DNA of 64,000 nucleotides from Schizophyllum amplum (Eukaryota; Basidiomycota; Agaricomycetes; Agaricales; Schizophyllaceae): positions 434,001-498,000 of the forward strand of contig VDMD01000005.1 of assembly GCA_007026445.1 (NCBI GenBank), given 5' to 3'. Of this stretch, positions 45,514-57,500 are shown one piece after another (position 1 is the stretch's first letter; every line of letters begins with the position of its first letter). The position numbers and the translations under genes are program-made. The notes beneath the pieces were generated by a model. The model searched no databases, had not been told where the DNA came from, and saw only the letters and a program-made list of their open reading frames with translations.

Positions 45514-48491
45514 ATGGTTTACCACAATCTCAAGGGTGCGCCCCGTCTTGCAAGCCACTTTACATGCAATAACAGGTCCCGGCAGCCCTCATCAAGGGTA
45601 TACGATCATGCAAGGTTAGCCCGCCGACGATGTCCGTGGACTGCGCTGAGCGATCTCGAAGACGGTAGCAGATGAGCGCGCGCTCATCCAGCAGGAATCG
45701 GCCGCAATTCGCGCGTCGTTCCGCGAGGAGGACTCCTTCGCCCGGCACAACAACATCGCAAAATTGCTGTACATCCACATGCTGGGCTCCCCGGCGCACT
45801 TTGGGCAGATTGAATGCCTCAAGCTCGTCGCCAGCCCTCGCTTTGCGGACAAGCGGCTCGGTTACCTGGGCATCATGCTGCTGCTGGACGAGAATCAAGA
45901 GGTCCTTACGCTCGTCACGAACTCGTTGAAGAAGTGCGTGTGCACAAGCATTGCGCCCCGCCAGTCCGCTCACGCCACTCCAGTGACATGAATCACTCGA
46001 ACATGTACGCCGTCGGGCTTGCCCTGTGTACGTTCGCAAACATCGCGTCCGAGGAGATGTCGCGCGATCTCGCCAACGAGATCGAGAAGCTCTTGGGCTC
46101 AAGCAACACTTATATCCGCAAGAAGGTGCGGACTGAACGTCAGCCTGTCGCGACTACGCGTTAATCACACCGTCAGGCCTCCCTATGCGCGCTGCGCGTC
46201 ATCAAGAAGGTCCCCGACCTCACAGACCACTTTGTCGGCAAGGCCAAGAATCTGCTCACTGATCGCAACCACGGCGTCCTCCTCACCGCCATAACACTCG
46301 TCACAGAAATGTGCCAAACCGACGCGGCTGTGTTGGAGGAATTTCGCAACGCTGTCCCCCTCCTCGTTCGGAACCTCAAGTCTCTTGTTGGCACAGGCTA
46401 CAGCCCCGAGCACGACGTCTCCGGTATCACCGATCCCTTCCTGCAGGTGAAGATCTTGCGCCTGTTGCGACTTCTCGGCAGGGACAACGAGCACGCCAGC
46501 GAGACCATGAACGACATCCTCGCCCAGGTTGCGACGAACACGGACTCTACGAAGAACGTTGGCAACTCGATCCTCTACGAGACCGTCCTCACCGTGCTCG
46601 AGATCGAGGCCGACTCCGGCCTGCGCGTCATGGCCATCAATCTGCTCGGCAAGTTCCTCACAAACCGGGACAACAACATCCGCTACGTCGCGCTCAACAC
46701 GCTCAACAAGGTCGTGTCGATGGACACGAACGCCGTGCAGCGCCACCGCAACACGATCCTCGAATGTTTGCGCGACGGCGACATCTCCATTCGCCGCCGT
46801 GCGCTCGAGCTGTCGTACGCGCTCATCAACGAGCAGAACGTCCGCATCCTGATCCGCGAACTCCTCGCCTTCCTCGAAGTCGCGGACGACGAGTTCAAGC
46901 TCGGTATGACGACGCAGATCTGCCTCGCCGCGGAGCGCTTTGCGCCGAACAAGCGTTGGCATATCGACACTGTGCTCCGCGTGCTCAAGCTCGCTGGCAA
47001 TTTGTGCGCGAGGAGATCTGTCAGCCTTCATCCGGCTCGTCGCGCATACCCCAGAATTGCAGGCGTACACGGCATCGCGGCTGTATGTGGCGCTCAACTC
47101 GGACATCTCGCAGGAATCCTTGACTCTGGCCGCGACATGGCTGTTGGGAGAGTACAGCGACATCGTGCTCGAGAGTGGCATCGTGGACGACGACCATACG
47201 AACCCGGTTCGCACCGCCTCGCGCTTCCTTGATTTTCGCTGACTTGGACCTTAGGTTACGGACAAGGAGCTTGTCGACCTGCTTAGCTCTATATTCGACT
47301 CGCCATACGCCAACCAGCTGACAAGACAGTTGTTCTCACCGCGATCACGAAGATTGCGAGCAGGCCAGTGACGAGCAACACGGAGAAGGACCGGATTGCG
47401 GAAATCTTGTTGAGGTACACGACGAACCCGGAATTGGAGCTGCAACAGCGCGCGGTCGAGTATGCGAGCTTATTCAACCAGGTGGACTTGAGAGAAGGCG
47501 TGCTCGAGCGTATGCCGCCGCCTGAGCTCAAGGCAACGGTCATGGGCGTCGGTACGTCGCTCGTGTATAACCAAAACATTGTCCTTAACGCTGATCCTTT
47601 CCCAGTGAGTGAGAACAAGCCGGTAGGCTCGACCAAGAACCAGGAGGTAAAGTAAGTCTGCTCTGTTCGAGTGCTTTTCTGACAGGGCACTCAGGTGGAT
47701 CTTCTTGGCGACGATACGATGCCCGCGTCTGCATCTGCAGGCGGCGCACCTGCCAACACACAAGATCTGCTTGCCGACATCTTTGGCTCCTCCGGCACCA
47801 GCAGCCCCACGCCCGCCGCAGGCGCCTCAGCGGCCAAGCCGCGGTCCACAGTGGACGACATCCTCGGCCTATTCGGCACGTCCGGGCCAGTCGCAGCACC
47901 TACACCTCCGCCTGCCGCTTCATCACCCATGCCAGGCGCCAGCTCCGGCTCCGCCGACCTGTTCTCGCTCGCCGCGCAGTCCTCGTCGCCCCCGCCTGCC
48001 CAGGCCGCACCGCCCAAACCACAGCTGACGGCATACCCGGCGTACGAGAAGAACGAGCTGAAGATTACTCTGACGCCACAGACGAACCCGAATAAACCCG
48101 GCATTGTGCTTATCCTTGCGCGGTTCCAGGTGACGGGCGGTACACCGGCGGCGGGGCTGAACTTCCAAGCGGCGGTGCCAAAGGTATATATTCTGGTCCT
48201 TTAGCCTAGTAGGTCACCCGAAGGCTTACAGGAATGTGACAGTCGCAACAGCTGCAGATGCAGCCAATGTCGAATTCGGATGTGGCCCCCGGGGCGACGG
48301 AGACGCAGCAGATGCGGATAGTAGCGCCGCAAGGGGTGAGGCTTTCGGTATATTTCGTGTGTAGATCTGGGTGCTGATGCTAGCAACAGAGCAACGTGCG
48401 CTTGCGATTGAGAATATCGTACAGCATTGGGGGCCAGCCTGTACAGGACCAGGTGGACTTCGCTGGCTTCCCGCCTGGGTTGACGGGTTGA
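45514..48491 (+). CDS. APL4: AP-1 clathrin adaptor complex, gamma subunit
   Basis: Large subunit of AP-1, which links cargo to clathrin at the trans-Golgi and endosomes. [74 protein letters not shown] and [20 protein letters not shown] form the adaptin alpha-solenoid trunk. A Pro/Ala/Ser hinge follows ([30 protein letters not shown]), then the C-terminal GAE ear ([60 protein letters not shown]). About nine introns, the last two in the ear. Three single-base breaks lie in the trunk (about 47001, 47017 and 47329), all closed by one added base. Without them the protein would be about 830 residues, normal for the family. Confidence 0.97.
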
Positions 48492-48854
48492 GGTTGTGTA
48501 TTGATTTGTTGAGTCTGTACGTGCCGCATGTTGTAAAAGGCTCTATGTACATAGAGGCGTTCGTACACTCTTCTCCGTCTAGCTGCGTAGATTGAATTAC
48601 CCCGGAGTTCTACGGTACAAAGTGTCAGGACTATGTACTAGGGCGAGGTCGAGAACTCAGAAAATGAGGCAAACTGACTTGGCGAATTGAACACGTGGTT
48701 GGCACGCCTTTGTTTAATAGAGCACGTGCTTTTGACGTTCTTGCCTTCGACTATCACCTAACGGGCCACAAACAACGTCGACCACCGAACCTCCTGGTAT
48801 TTTCGGCTTGCTGAAGTGGATTCTATCGCGAGCCTTCTGACGCGACTTCCGAAC
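48492..48854. other. Intergenic 3' UTR and promoter
   Basis: About 360 bases. The first part is the 3' end of AP-1 gamma. From about 48700 the sequence resembles the upstream region of the second paralogue and marks the left end of the duplicated segment. Confidence 0.5.
48721..48730. promoter_or_regulatory. AGCACGTGCT palindrome upstream of paralogue 1
   Basis: Perfect 10-base palindrome with a CACGTG E-box core, 125 bases before the ATG. The same 13 bases (TAGAGCACGTGCT) occur 150 bases before the ATG of paralogue 2. A bHLH factor is the usual CACGTG reader in fungi (for example Pho4- or Cbf1-like), but which factor acts here is unknown. Confidence 0.6.
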
Positions 48855-51800
48855 ATGTCAACGAATTCCAAAAATGAGGAAGAGTGTCCGCCACAGGTCC
48901 GCCGTATACAGAGCCTGCTGGATACACCGCTACCTGATTGGCTTCGGAACCAGGTGAGCTTGCCAGAGCATCCTTGGCGTGCTATCTTTGTTCTTACCGC
49001 CTTTATAGGACGTATCTTCGCTCTGCGACGCCGGGAGAATGTCGTATGAAGAGCGTGCCGGCAGTGGCACGTTTGCGCCCGACGAACAGTTTAGTGACGA
49101 AGAGCATGAGCTCCTACGAAGCCTTAACGGATTCGTGCTACGACAAGCAGCCATCATTCAGCGGAGCGATGACATTGACCCGCAGAGAATTATTTCTCCG
49201 GAAGTCATCGTCATGTTGGGTATCATTCTACGTCGAACTTTTCCGACTCATGAAATCTGGTGAGCTTCTTCTTTCGCGCTTCATCCTTCCCTGCTAATTT
49301 GCTAGTACGTCTATGGTGTATGCGCTCGCGAGGCCACCGTGGACCAGGTCTCGGCCGTTGGTCCTTGGTCGGTACAGGCGAGCAACTATATTGGTTCGCG
49401 AACATGGCGATGCGCAGGCGTCCCCAAGTGCGTCGGAGAACACTTCGTGTACCGGCCAGTCTTTTGAGGGAGAAGACAACATGAGCATCGACAACGATTC
49501 CGATTCAGTTGAAGATGCCAAATACGACGACGCCTACTATGCTTATGTCGACGCACATTACGTCGAAATGCGCGTCGGCGACGATGAGAACGGAATGGTG
49601 AGCGTGATCTCGGCCCGCAGGGAGCGCGCGCTGACACAGGCCATGTAACAGGATATCGATGAGGAGAGTGGCACGCAAAGCAGCGTCCCGTCCTTCTGGA
49701 CTCCGCAACAACTGCTGTGTGCGGCAGATTCGAAGCCACAGCCACCGGTAGATCTTTCTGTGACACATGTGGATGGCATCCCTCATCTCATGACGAGCGC
49801 ACTCTACCATTGCCTTGCTCTTGGCATTGAAGGACCATTGGTCGGGCTATCCTACAAGAAGACGTGCCCGATTGTCGTCTTGAACATTGCCTGGCTGGAC
49901 GAAAGGGTCGAAGACGGGAACGAGCTGGTGAGCGATAATCACTCGTACGCTTCTCAGGCTGATGTTCACACGATGCACAGCCAATCGCTCATCTTCTTCC
50001 TGCGTCCTTCGATGAACCAACAGCCTCGTTCGATCTGCGAGATCCCTTGGAGGCCTTCAGACTGGCTATCGTCCTTTCTCGCTACAGGCACATAGCCTCG
50101 CAGAGGCAGCACTCAGAAGAGACCAGTACTGCATTGCCCTGGAGAGCTGATCTTTGCGCCCGCGATGGCCTCGAGGACAACACGCAGGGGGCACATGCTG
50201 AGTACGTCAAAGAAGCGTCCATTGTGGAATGGGCCGAGCAGGTATATAAGTCAACGGTCGCCTGGTGCGTCCCGTTTTCCCGCGAGTGACCCCTCCTCCT
50301 CCACTCCATTCCAAGACCTGGACCACGACAGGTTCTGAGTACCTGCAGATCTCCCCGGCTTCAGAATACGGGAACGAAAGATGCCCAGAAGGACGAGAAG
50401 AAGCCGAAGTTGAAGGCGGAGGAGAAGGCGCGATCGCAGGCCAGTACGGAGGACGAGCCGCAGTCAGCTCCACCGTGGGTCGATGTCCGCTTTCACTGTG
50501 TCTGCATGCATCAACGACATCTACAGCGCTCAATCGAAGAAAGCCACAAAGAGCAGCGCATCTGACGAAACACAGAGCATAGGAGGTGTCAGTGGCAAAT
50601 CGTGGGTCGCATTATCTTCACCGACTTGATTGCGCCCTGGGGGCTAACCGCTTTGCCCAGATACTTCAGTTCCTCGGCGTGATTATCGTGCTTCCCGTTC
50701 GCTGATACAGGCTGATTTGTTTCCAGATACGTCAAAGCCACGGACACGAAGGCTGCATCGCGCGCCCAACGATACTTCGTACTTCGTAAAGTGTGTTTCA
50801 AGTCATTCCGCGAACGAAATGGCCTCTGGCAAGCGCCAAAGGAGTCTCTCCATGCCCTCGCTCCAGCATGGTTCTACGGGAACATTGCCGTACGTTCATA
50901 TTTTACACATTTGTGTTTCGAAATGCTCATGACAATATAGGATATCGGTCGTCATATGGGCACGGTTGAGGACGCCCTCTTCAAGGAACTGCTGACTGCA
51001 CACGCCTGTCACTCGCCTTGCTTCATCGGCTACATGACCACGAATGTTCAGGCCCTGGTGGAACGGAGCCTCCGGACGCTGCTTCACGTGGTCGGAACAG
51101 CTCGTCTGCTTAACGAACAAAGCAAGAGACATGTCGAGGGTGCAGACGAGAAAACTACTACCTTTGAAGTGCTCAACGAAGCCATGTATCGCGGTCTGTG
51201 GGACGAACTGTTCCGCGGCTTGGCCGAAAGCAGCGGTTCTGCCGACGTTCGTTACAGGTAAGTTCGTGTTTCGCCCTCTTGCAGAACGCACATCTCATGT
51301 ATCTTCGTTTTGCAGGCGAGAGGCGAAGCTGCGCTACGCGGAATACCCGTCGCGTGACCTCGAAGGACATAGAAAGGAAGTCACGCGCCTGTACGAGGGC
51401 ATCTACCCTGAGGGGACGCTGACTCTGCGGAGCGCGCGAGATTTAACTGGTTCAACAACGTTACTCAGTATCCGGAGCAAACAGACCTGACGGCGGCGCG
51501 CCAGGAGCCGCGCTCGGGCACCGCGGACGGTATTCTTTATCTGAAGGTGGAGGACATCTTTCTGGACAAAGACGTAGCGAATGCTGTTGCCATCTGGGCT
51601 CCCACCTTCGCCACGGGACAAGTCGAGTATGACGAGCCGGCAGACGCATGGATACAGACGGATGAACCTCCCCCGACTCAGTTCGGTGGCAGTGTCTTCG
51701 CCTCTTGCTCGCGTCCATTGTTCTCTGATCAAGATCGTGCCGAATATCGACGATCGACCGCGAAGAGGCCGAAGCCCTACACGGACCCTAGTCCTACCCC

Positions 51801-52540
51801 TGCGCCTGCCGGCGTCCAGCCTTCAACGACAGATGTACCGTCCGCACCGATAACCGTGCGGCCCCCTCCACCCCCCAAGTCCAAGGAGTCGAAGAAGGCG
51901 GAATGTGACGGCTACTTTCCCCTGTGTGCTAACGAGTTTAAGAGACTCCTGAGGAAATGGACTGCGGGAGCCGCGACAAATCAAGAACGTCTGTACCTCG
52001 TGGCGATCTGTACTTTCATGCGCTTGTTCAATATCGGCCGCTTCCCCGTTTTTGGACTTGTTACTAGCGGATTGACGGGAGTGCTATCTTCGGCGTGGAA
52101 CCAGGCAGTGAAGGCGAAGGACATGACGCATCAGGTGAGTATATCGGTCCTTCACTTTTTCCCCTGTACTCAGTTCAGTCTCATGTTAGACTATCTGCAT
52201 CGAGGACCACGAGGCTACCGAGGTTCACTTGCAAAATCCTCTGGACGCGTTGAATGTTGCCACTTGGATTGCCTACATCATCGTTGAGCATGCCCCTCGG
52301 CTGCGGAGCCTTTTCGAAGCCGCTACTATCGAGGATGTGGAATGTGCCTATCTCCTGGATGCGTCCGGGCCTACACCACGGGCAAAGGCGCGCAGCATGA
52401 CCATGCAGGACAGTCATTGGCACAAGCCCCAGTCTGACACGCAGGCCGATGCCAGGTACGGGACTTCCACCGCCAAGAAGGGAAGGAAGAAGGCAAATTT
52501 GAATGCGGAGAGCTCGAGGCTTACTTCGATAGGTGAATAA
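48855..52540 (+). CDS. Unrecognised multi-exon protein, paralogue 1
   Basis: Starts MSTNSKNEEECPPQVRRIQS and, over ten or more exons, runs through LDTPLPDWLRNQ, FAPDEQFSDEEHELLRSLNG, FVLRQAAIIQRSDDIDPQRI, ARPPWTRSRPLVLGRYRRAT, YDDAYYAYVDAHYVEMRVGD, HVDGIPHLMTSALYHCLALG, IEGPLVGLSYKK, PWRADLCARDGLED, FVLRKVCFKSFRERNGLWQA, CFIGYMTTNVQALVERSLRT, DGYFPLCANEFKRLLRKWTA, NIGRFPVFGLVTSGLTGVLS and ATWIAYIIVEHAPRLRSLFE. It ends in a Lys-rich tail (AKKGRKKANLN) absent from paralogue 2. No signal peptide, membrane span or domain I can name; mostly acidic and helical. One frame break at about 51420 is closed by one added base, judged against paralogue 2. The region 50280-50720 is poorly resolved. Expressed or not is unknown. 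Confidence 0.8.
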
Positions 52541-53058
52541 GCGTGTATTACACTGTTTGTTATGTTGTACGCAACGCTCTTCGTATATTTCGGCAAGTTT
52601 GGTAACACAGGCTCATCCCTTTTTTGTTACGGTGATTGAATATCGAGGTTTGAAGCTTGAAATCCGAACCGCTCTCGGTTTGACCGGCGGCGGTTCTAGA
52701 TACTACAGTTAGATACTACTTACTGACTATAGTACGGGCCAGGATGTGTCTCCCCGCTTTCATCGAGTCAAGTGCGGCGTCTACGCGTCTTAAACGGCCT
52801 TTGTCTCCTACGGCCTTCCGGGCCTTCATATCATGACAAGCAGGCATCTCTGGCTGAAGCGCTGGACACAGCAGGCGGGGTGCACCGGAAGATTCCGTTG
52901 CACCCAACTCCTCCCATCAGACGGCCTCGCTTATTCAGCCGGTCGAGCGGACCGGTCACGTTCTCAGCCACGTGCATGCCCAAGGGCGGTCCCCGCGTCG
53001 CATACTTCTCCTCTTTGTACCGCTGGCTTGTCCTCTTGAACCTCATACTTTCGATAAA
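52541..53058. other. 3' flank of paralogue 1 and left part of the spacer
   Basis: Holds the 3' UTR of paralogue 1 and the shared flank up to about 52875. After that point similarity to the second copy ends. The forward frame is open here from 52772 but lacks protein-like character until about 53090. Confidence 0.45.
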
Positions 53059-53874
53059 ATGCCCCCGTCGCCAGATTATACCGTCCCCCGCTGCCAATAG
53101 CATCAAAATCCATGATCTTGACGTTCCTATAACACTCGCCGTCTCCCGCGCACAGACAGACGGCACGCTCTCCGCCTTATGCGATATCTGCGGTCTCGCA
53201 GCAGTTGCACCCGAGAGCCTTCGCGCAGACGATCTAGAACGTCATCGCAAGACTGCTACGTACTACGCTCGTGCATACACAGCTCAACCGAGACATGAAC
53301 AGGCCGAGAAGGCCAAGATCAGCGATGCTGCTGATCTGGAGGTTGCAGAACATGTAGATGCATATCGGGCAACGGTGCGTGATATTATATTACCCCCTCA
53401 GGTGCACGAAGTGACCATGCTATACAGAGCGTCCCTATACCGGGACGTACACGTCTGGTACCTGCAGGCGTGCCGTCTGCTGAGTTCGGGGAGGCCTTTA
53501 TCGCACAACCCCAGATCGTCGGAGGGGACCAATCCCTTGCACTCCCTGCCGATATCCCTCGCCCGCCTATCAAGTCATCTACCACATCGTCGTCTTCTTT
53601 GGTCAATCTTCGTTCCCGTGCGGCAGTCCCCGTCATAGCAAATCACCGCGACGATGCCCTCTCGACAAGCCTTACAGCACCCTTATCCCCCGGAGACATG
53701 ACCCTTTTGCCTGTACCATCGCATATGTCTGTATCGTACCCGGACCATTCGCATTCGAACACGGACTTTGCGGGAGTCACACCCACTCTGGGTCCGCGCG
53801 AATACGAGGGTGTGGCGATTGAGTTGACATCAGGTTCTATCTGGTCCACATATCCCTACGCGCAGCATACATAA
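53059..53874 (+). pseudogene. Possible broken gene in the spacer between the two paralogues
   Basis: An ATG at 53059 gives MPPSPDYTVP. After a frame change near 53085-53093 a protein-like run follows: IKIHDLDVPITLAVSRAQTD, LSALCDICGLAAVAPESLRA, DDLERHRKTATYYARAYTAQ, AEKAKISDAADLEVAEHVDA. A second change near 53470 leads to VPSAEFGEAFIAQPQIVGG and a Ser/Thr/Pro-rich tail ending STYPYAQHT. Neither change is a clean intron, though a 27-base GT-AG stretch at about 53374-53400 could be a very short one. No domain recognised. It may be a real gene with assembly errors, a decayed gene, or chance. Confidence 0.35.
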
Positions 53875-54505
53875 ATGGGGTGAGCCGGGCTGAATTCTAT
53901 AAGCTGGAGGGAGGTAAATCACATGCCAGACATAGACACCTCCGCGGAGGCACAGAGAGCTGAGGACAGCGGAGAAGGTATAATTCAGTAAGCATTGTAA
54001 TAGAACAATGACTGTATTCGTTGAAGGGCCGAAAGCGGGGCGAAAAAAATATGTAAACTGATCCTTACAGTCTGTACTAATAACATGTCGTGTCTAAAAT
54101 ATGATATTCAGACGCTAGCGGCGAGGGGAGCCTGAGGGGAGCGCGCGGGTCAGACGCGTCGCGCTTACTAATGGGTTGTTTACATAGATTTGTAGCGCGA
54201 TATGATGACTAAGCTGCCCGGGGACCGTTTAGGGGGCCCCAGGGGGGCCCTCAAGGGTGGATTTCACGGCATCTTCCGGTGCACCCACACAGTCTTCTTG
54301 TGACAAGGAGAGACTAGGTTCGCACGCCAACGTCTGAATCTAGAGCACGTGCTAGGCTTCCGAGTCTAAATCCCCGTTCTTGTCTTTGAGTCTGACTACC
54401 ACCTAACGGCCTACGGACAACGTGTACCAACGAAGAGACAGGATGTCTGGCTTGCTTAAGTTGATTCTACTCTCTGTCTTCTGACGGGACTTCTGAAGCA
54501 GATCA
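53875..54505. other. Spacer and promoter of paralogue 2
   Basis: About 630 bases. AT-rich from 53990 to 54110, then a G/C block at 54231-54250 made of two GGGGGCCC-like units. Duplicated sequence begins at about 54319. No gene. Confidence 0.5.
54344..54353. promoter_or_regulatory. AGCACGTGCT palindrome upstream of paralogue 2
   Basis: Same box as at 48721-48730, 153 bases before the ATG at 54506. The bases around it have diverged more than the box, which is compatible with selection, though one pair of sequences cannot show it. Confidence 0.6.
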
Positions 54506-57500
54506 ATGAACAGCAAAAATGAGGAAGAGTGTCCGCCACAGGTCCAGCGTAAATGGAAACTGCTGGAGACGCCACTGCCTGAATGGCTTCGAAATCAGGT
54601 GAGTTTGACAAGATATATTTGGTGTGTTATCCTCATTCTTACGCCCTCTAAGGATGTGTCCCTGTCCTGCTCCACGGGGAGAACGTCCAAGCCAGGGCTT
54701 GTCGGCGATGGCACGTTTGCGCCCGACGAACAGTTTAGTGACGAAGAGCATGAGCTCCTGCACAGTCTCAACGGATTCGTGCTACGACAAGCGGCCATTA
54801 TCAAGCAGAGCGACGACATCGACCCGCAGAGAATCATTTCGCCCGAAGTCATCGTCATGTTGGGTATCATTTTACGTCGAGCTTTTCCGGCTCATGAAAT
54901 CTGGTGAGCTCCTCCTTTCGCGCTTCACCTTCCTGCTGATTTGCTAGTACGTCTGTGGCGTACGCGCTTGCAAGGCCACCGTGGACCAGGTCCCGGCCGC
55001 TGGTCTTTGGACGATATAGGCGGGCGACTATACTGGTTCGCGAACGTGGCGATGCGGAGGCGTCCACGAGTGCCTCGAGGAACATTTCGCGTATCTCCCA
55101 GTCTTCCGAGGCGGGAGACGACATGCACAACAATTCCGATTCTGCTGACGACCCGATATACGACGATGCTTACTATGCTTACGTCGACGCACATTACGTC
55201 GAAATGCGCGGTGGCGACGAAAACAATCAGGAGAGTAGCACGCAAAGCAGTGTCCCGTCCTTCTGGACTTCGCAACAGCTGCTATGCGCGACGGAATCAA
55301 AGCCGCAGACCCCAGCACATCTATGTGTAGCTCATGCGGACGGCATCCTTCATCTCATGACGAGCGGCCTTTACCATCGTTTGGCTGTGGGTGTCGAGGG
55401 GCCACTGATAGGACTGTCCTATACGAAGGCAAGTCCAGTTGTTGTGATGCACATCGCCTGGCTGGGCGAGGATATCGCAGACGGTGATACCCTGGTGGGT
55501 GACGAGTATTGCGTACCCTTTCTAGTAAGCTGACCTATACTCAGCCGGTGGCTCATTTTCTTCCTCACATGTCCTCCCATGACTCCATGGTCTCGTTTGA
55601 CCTGAGATTTATCATGGATGCATTCAGGCTAGCCCTCGCCCTTTACCGCTACGGTCGTTTGGCTGCGCAGATACCGCGCGTACAGCAGGTCAATAGCGTA
55701 TTCGCCTGGAGGGCCGATCTCTGCGCCCGTGACGCCATTGAGGACGACGAGCCGTGTCCCCGTAGTGACTGCGATAGCGATGAATACATCGCGCGGTGGG
55801 CGTCGAATGTAAATGAGACGACAGTGCCATTGTGCGTCCTATGTTCCTTAGTGAACCTATATGACGTCTACTATTCTTCAGCCAGGACGCAAATGACACG
55901 GATTCACAATTCTCGCAAGAGACGTAAGCTGGTTCCTTCCATCTAGCGGCACAACGAGTGATCAGTGTTCTCAGACCATTGCGGCATCAGTTGAGCCAAA
56001 GCCCCGGCATGGGCCTCCGAACCAATGCGAATATGTCGGACACAGCATCGTCACGGTCATCTCGATCAAGCCAGCCCACCACGGAGAGTCAACCCGAGTC
56101 GGATGCTCCGTGCGTTAACGTCGTGTTTTGCCGTAATTGTGGGCGTTCATGACCCTTGTAGGGCCCAGCAGCAGATGTACAAAACGGACAGTGTAGGAGG
56201 TAGCAGTGGCCCGGAGTCAGTCAAGGCGTGAGTTATAATCTATCTATCCGCGACCTGATGCACGTAGCGGTATCTAACCGCCCTGCGTGTTGCTTAGTTT
56301 CTTCACTTCGTCCGAGTCAGTATCGCGTTTCTTTTTCGTTAATGCTCGCTAACCTTGGCCAAGTTTTGTCAGGCGCCCGAAGTGCTTGCGGTTGCCGCAC
56401 ACTCAACGGTTTTTCGTGCTGCGCAAAGTCCGCTTCTGCTCGCTTCAAAAAGAAAATGGCGCAGGGCAAGCGCCGAAAGAGACTTTCCATGCGCTCGCTC
56501 CCACCTGGTTCTACGGAGATACGGTCGTACGTGTATTCAGGATCCTGCGACTCAAGGGATGCTTATGTCGGCATAGAACCTGGGTCGTCATATCCTCACA
56601 GAGCAGGACAAGCTCTTGAAGGAGTTGTTGATCGCGCATGCCAACCAATCGACGTGTTTCATCGGCTACGTGACCAAGGGCGTGCAGGCGCTCGTCGAGC
56701 GAAGCCTCGCTGCCGTATTGCACGTGGTCGAGGCTGCTCGTCTGCTCGACGAACAGAGAAAGGAGGGGATTGAGAACGATGACAGAAACGATACTTCCTT
56801 CGAGGTGCTTAACGAAGCTACCCACCGTTCTTTGTGGGACCAGTTATTCCGCAAATTGGTTGACAGCAGCGATGATCCCCATATCCGCTATAGGTGTGTC
56901 TTCTACCAGAACTTTTGTCATACAACTTATGTCGTTTCACCTTGCAGGCGTGAACCAAAGCTGCGCTATCCGGAATACCCCTCAGGTGACACAGACGACG
57001 CCACGGGCTCTGTATTCGACTTCTATCAGAACATACACCCTTTCTCGTTAACCGGCGAGGATGAAGCCAGATTCCAATGGTGGTACGAGGTCTATGCCGA
57101 TAAAGAGCGCACGGACCTGGTTAACGCGGCGCGCGAGGAGCCTCGCTCGGGTATCGCAGACGGCATCCTATACCTGAAGGTCAAGGACATATTTCCAAAC
57201 AATGCTGTAGCGGACGCTGTCGCTGTCTGGACGCCGGATGTAGGCGCTGGACCAATGGAACAGGACGAATCGATCGCAGCTCCATGGACGAGGACCGATT
57301 CACCATCTTCCGAGGCTCGATTTGCTGGCAGCGTCTTTTCCTGCTGCTCGCGCCTATCTTTCTCTGACCAAGATCGTGCCGAATATCAGCAGTTCAGCGT
57401 GCGAAGGGTTGAACCCGACCCGAGCCCTACCATCAACACTACGATTGAGACGACAGATCTGTCATCCGTGCCCATAGAGACACAGGTCCCAGCCGAGTGC

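Larger units (their letters stand above)
48700..52875 (+). repeat. Segmental duplication, copy 1
   Basis: About 4.2 kb unit paired with 54319-58408. Similarity starts at a GCACGCC block about 20 bases before the AGCACGTGCT box, runs through all exons and introns of the gene, and extends past its stop to a shared 3' flank (GACAAGCAGGC and GCGCTGGACACAGC at about 52838-52872). Exons near the 5' end are almost identical, with one stretch over 40 bases unchanged. The last third is more divergent. Boundaries are by eye. Confidence 0.85.

Noticed and set aside
46996..47335. Programmed ribosomal frameshifting in AP-1 gamma
   Set aside because: Three changes in one gene without slippery heptamers or pseudoknots, none known for gamma-adaptin, and the same pattern in unrelated genes; missing bases explain it better.
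48816..48854. Earlier start for paralogue 1 at a GTG codon
   Set aside because: Not an ATG, and the paralogue has no matching upstream reading frame. The ATG at 48855 aligns with the second copy's start region.
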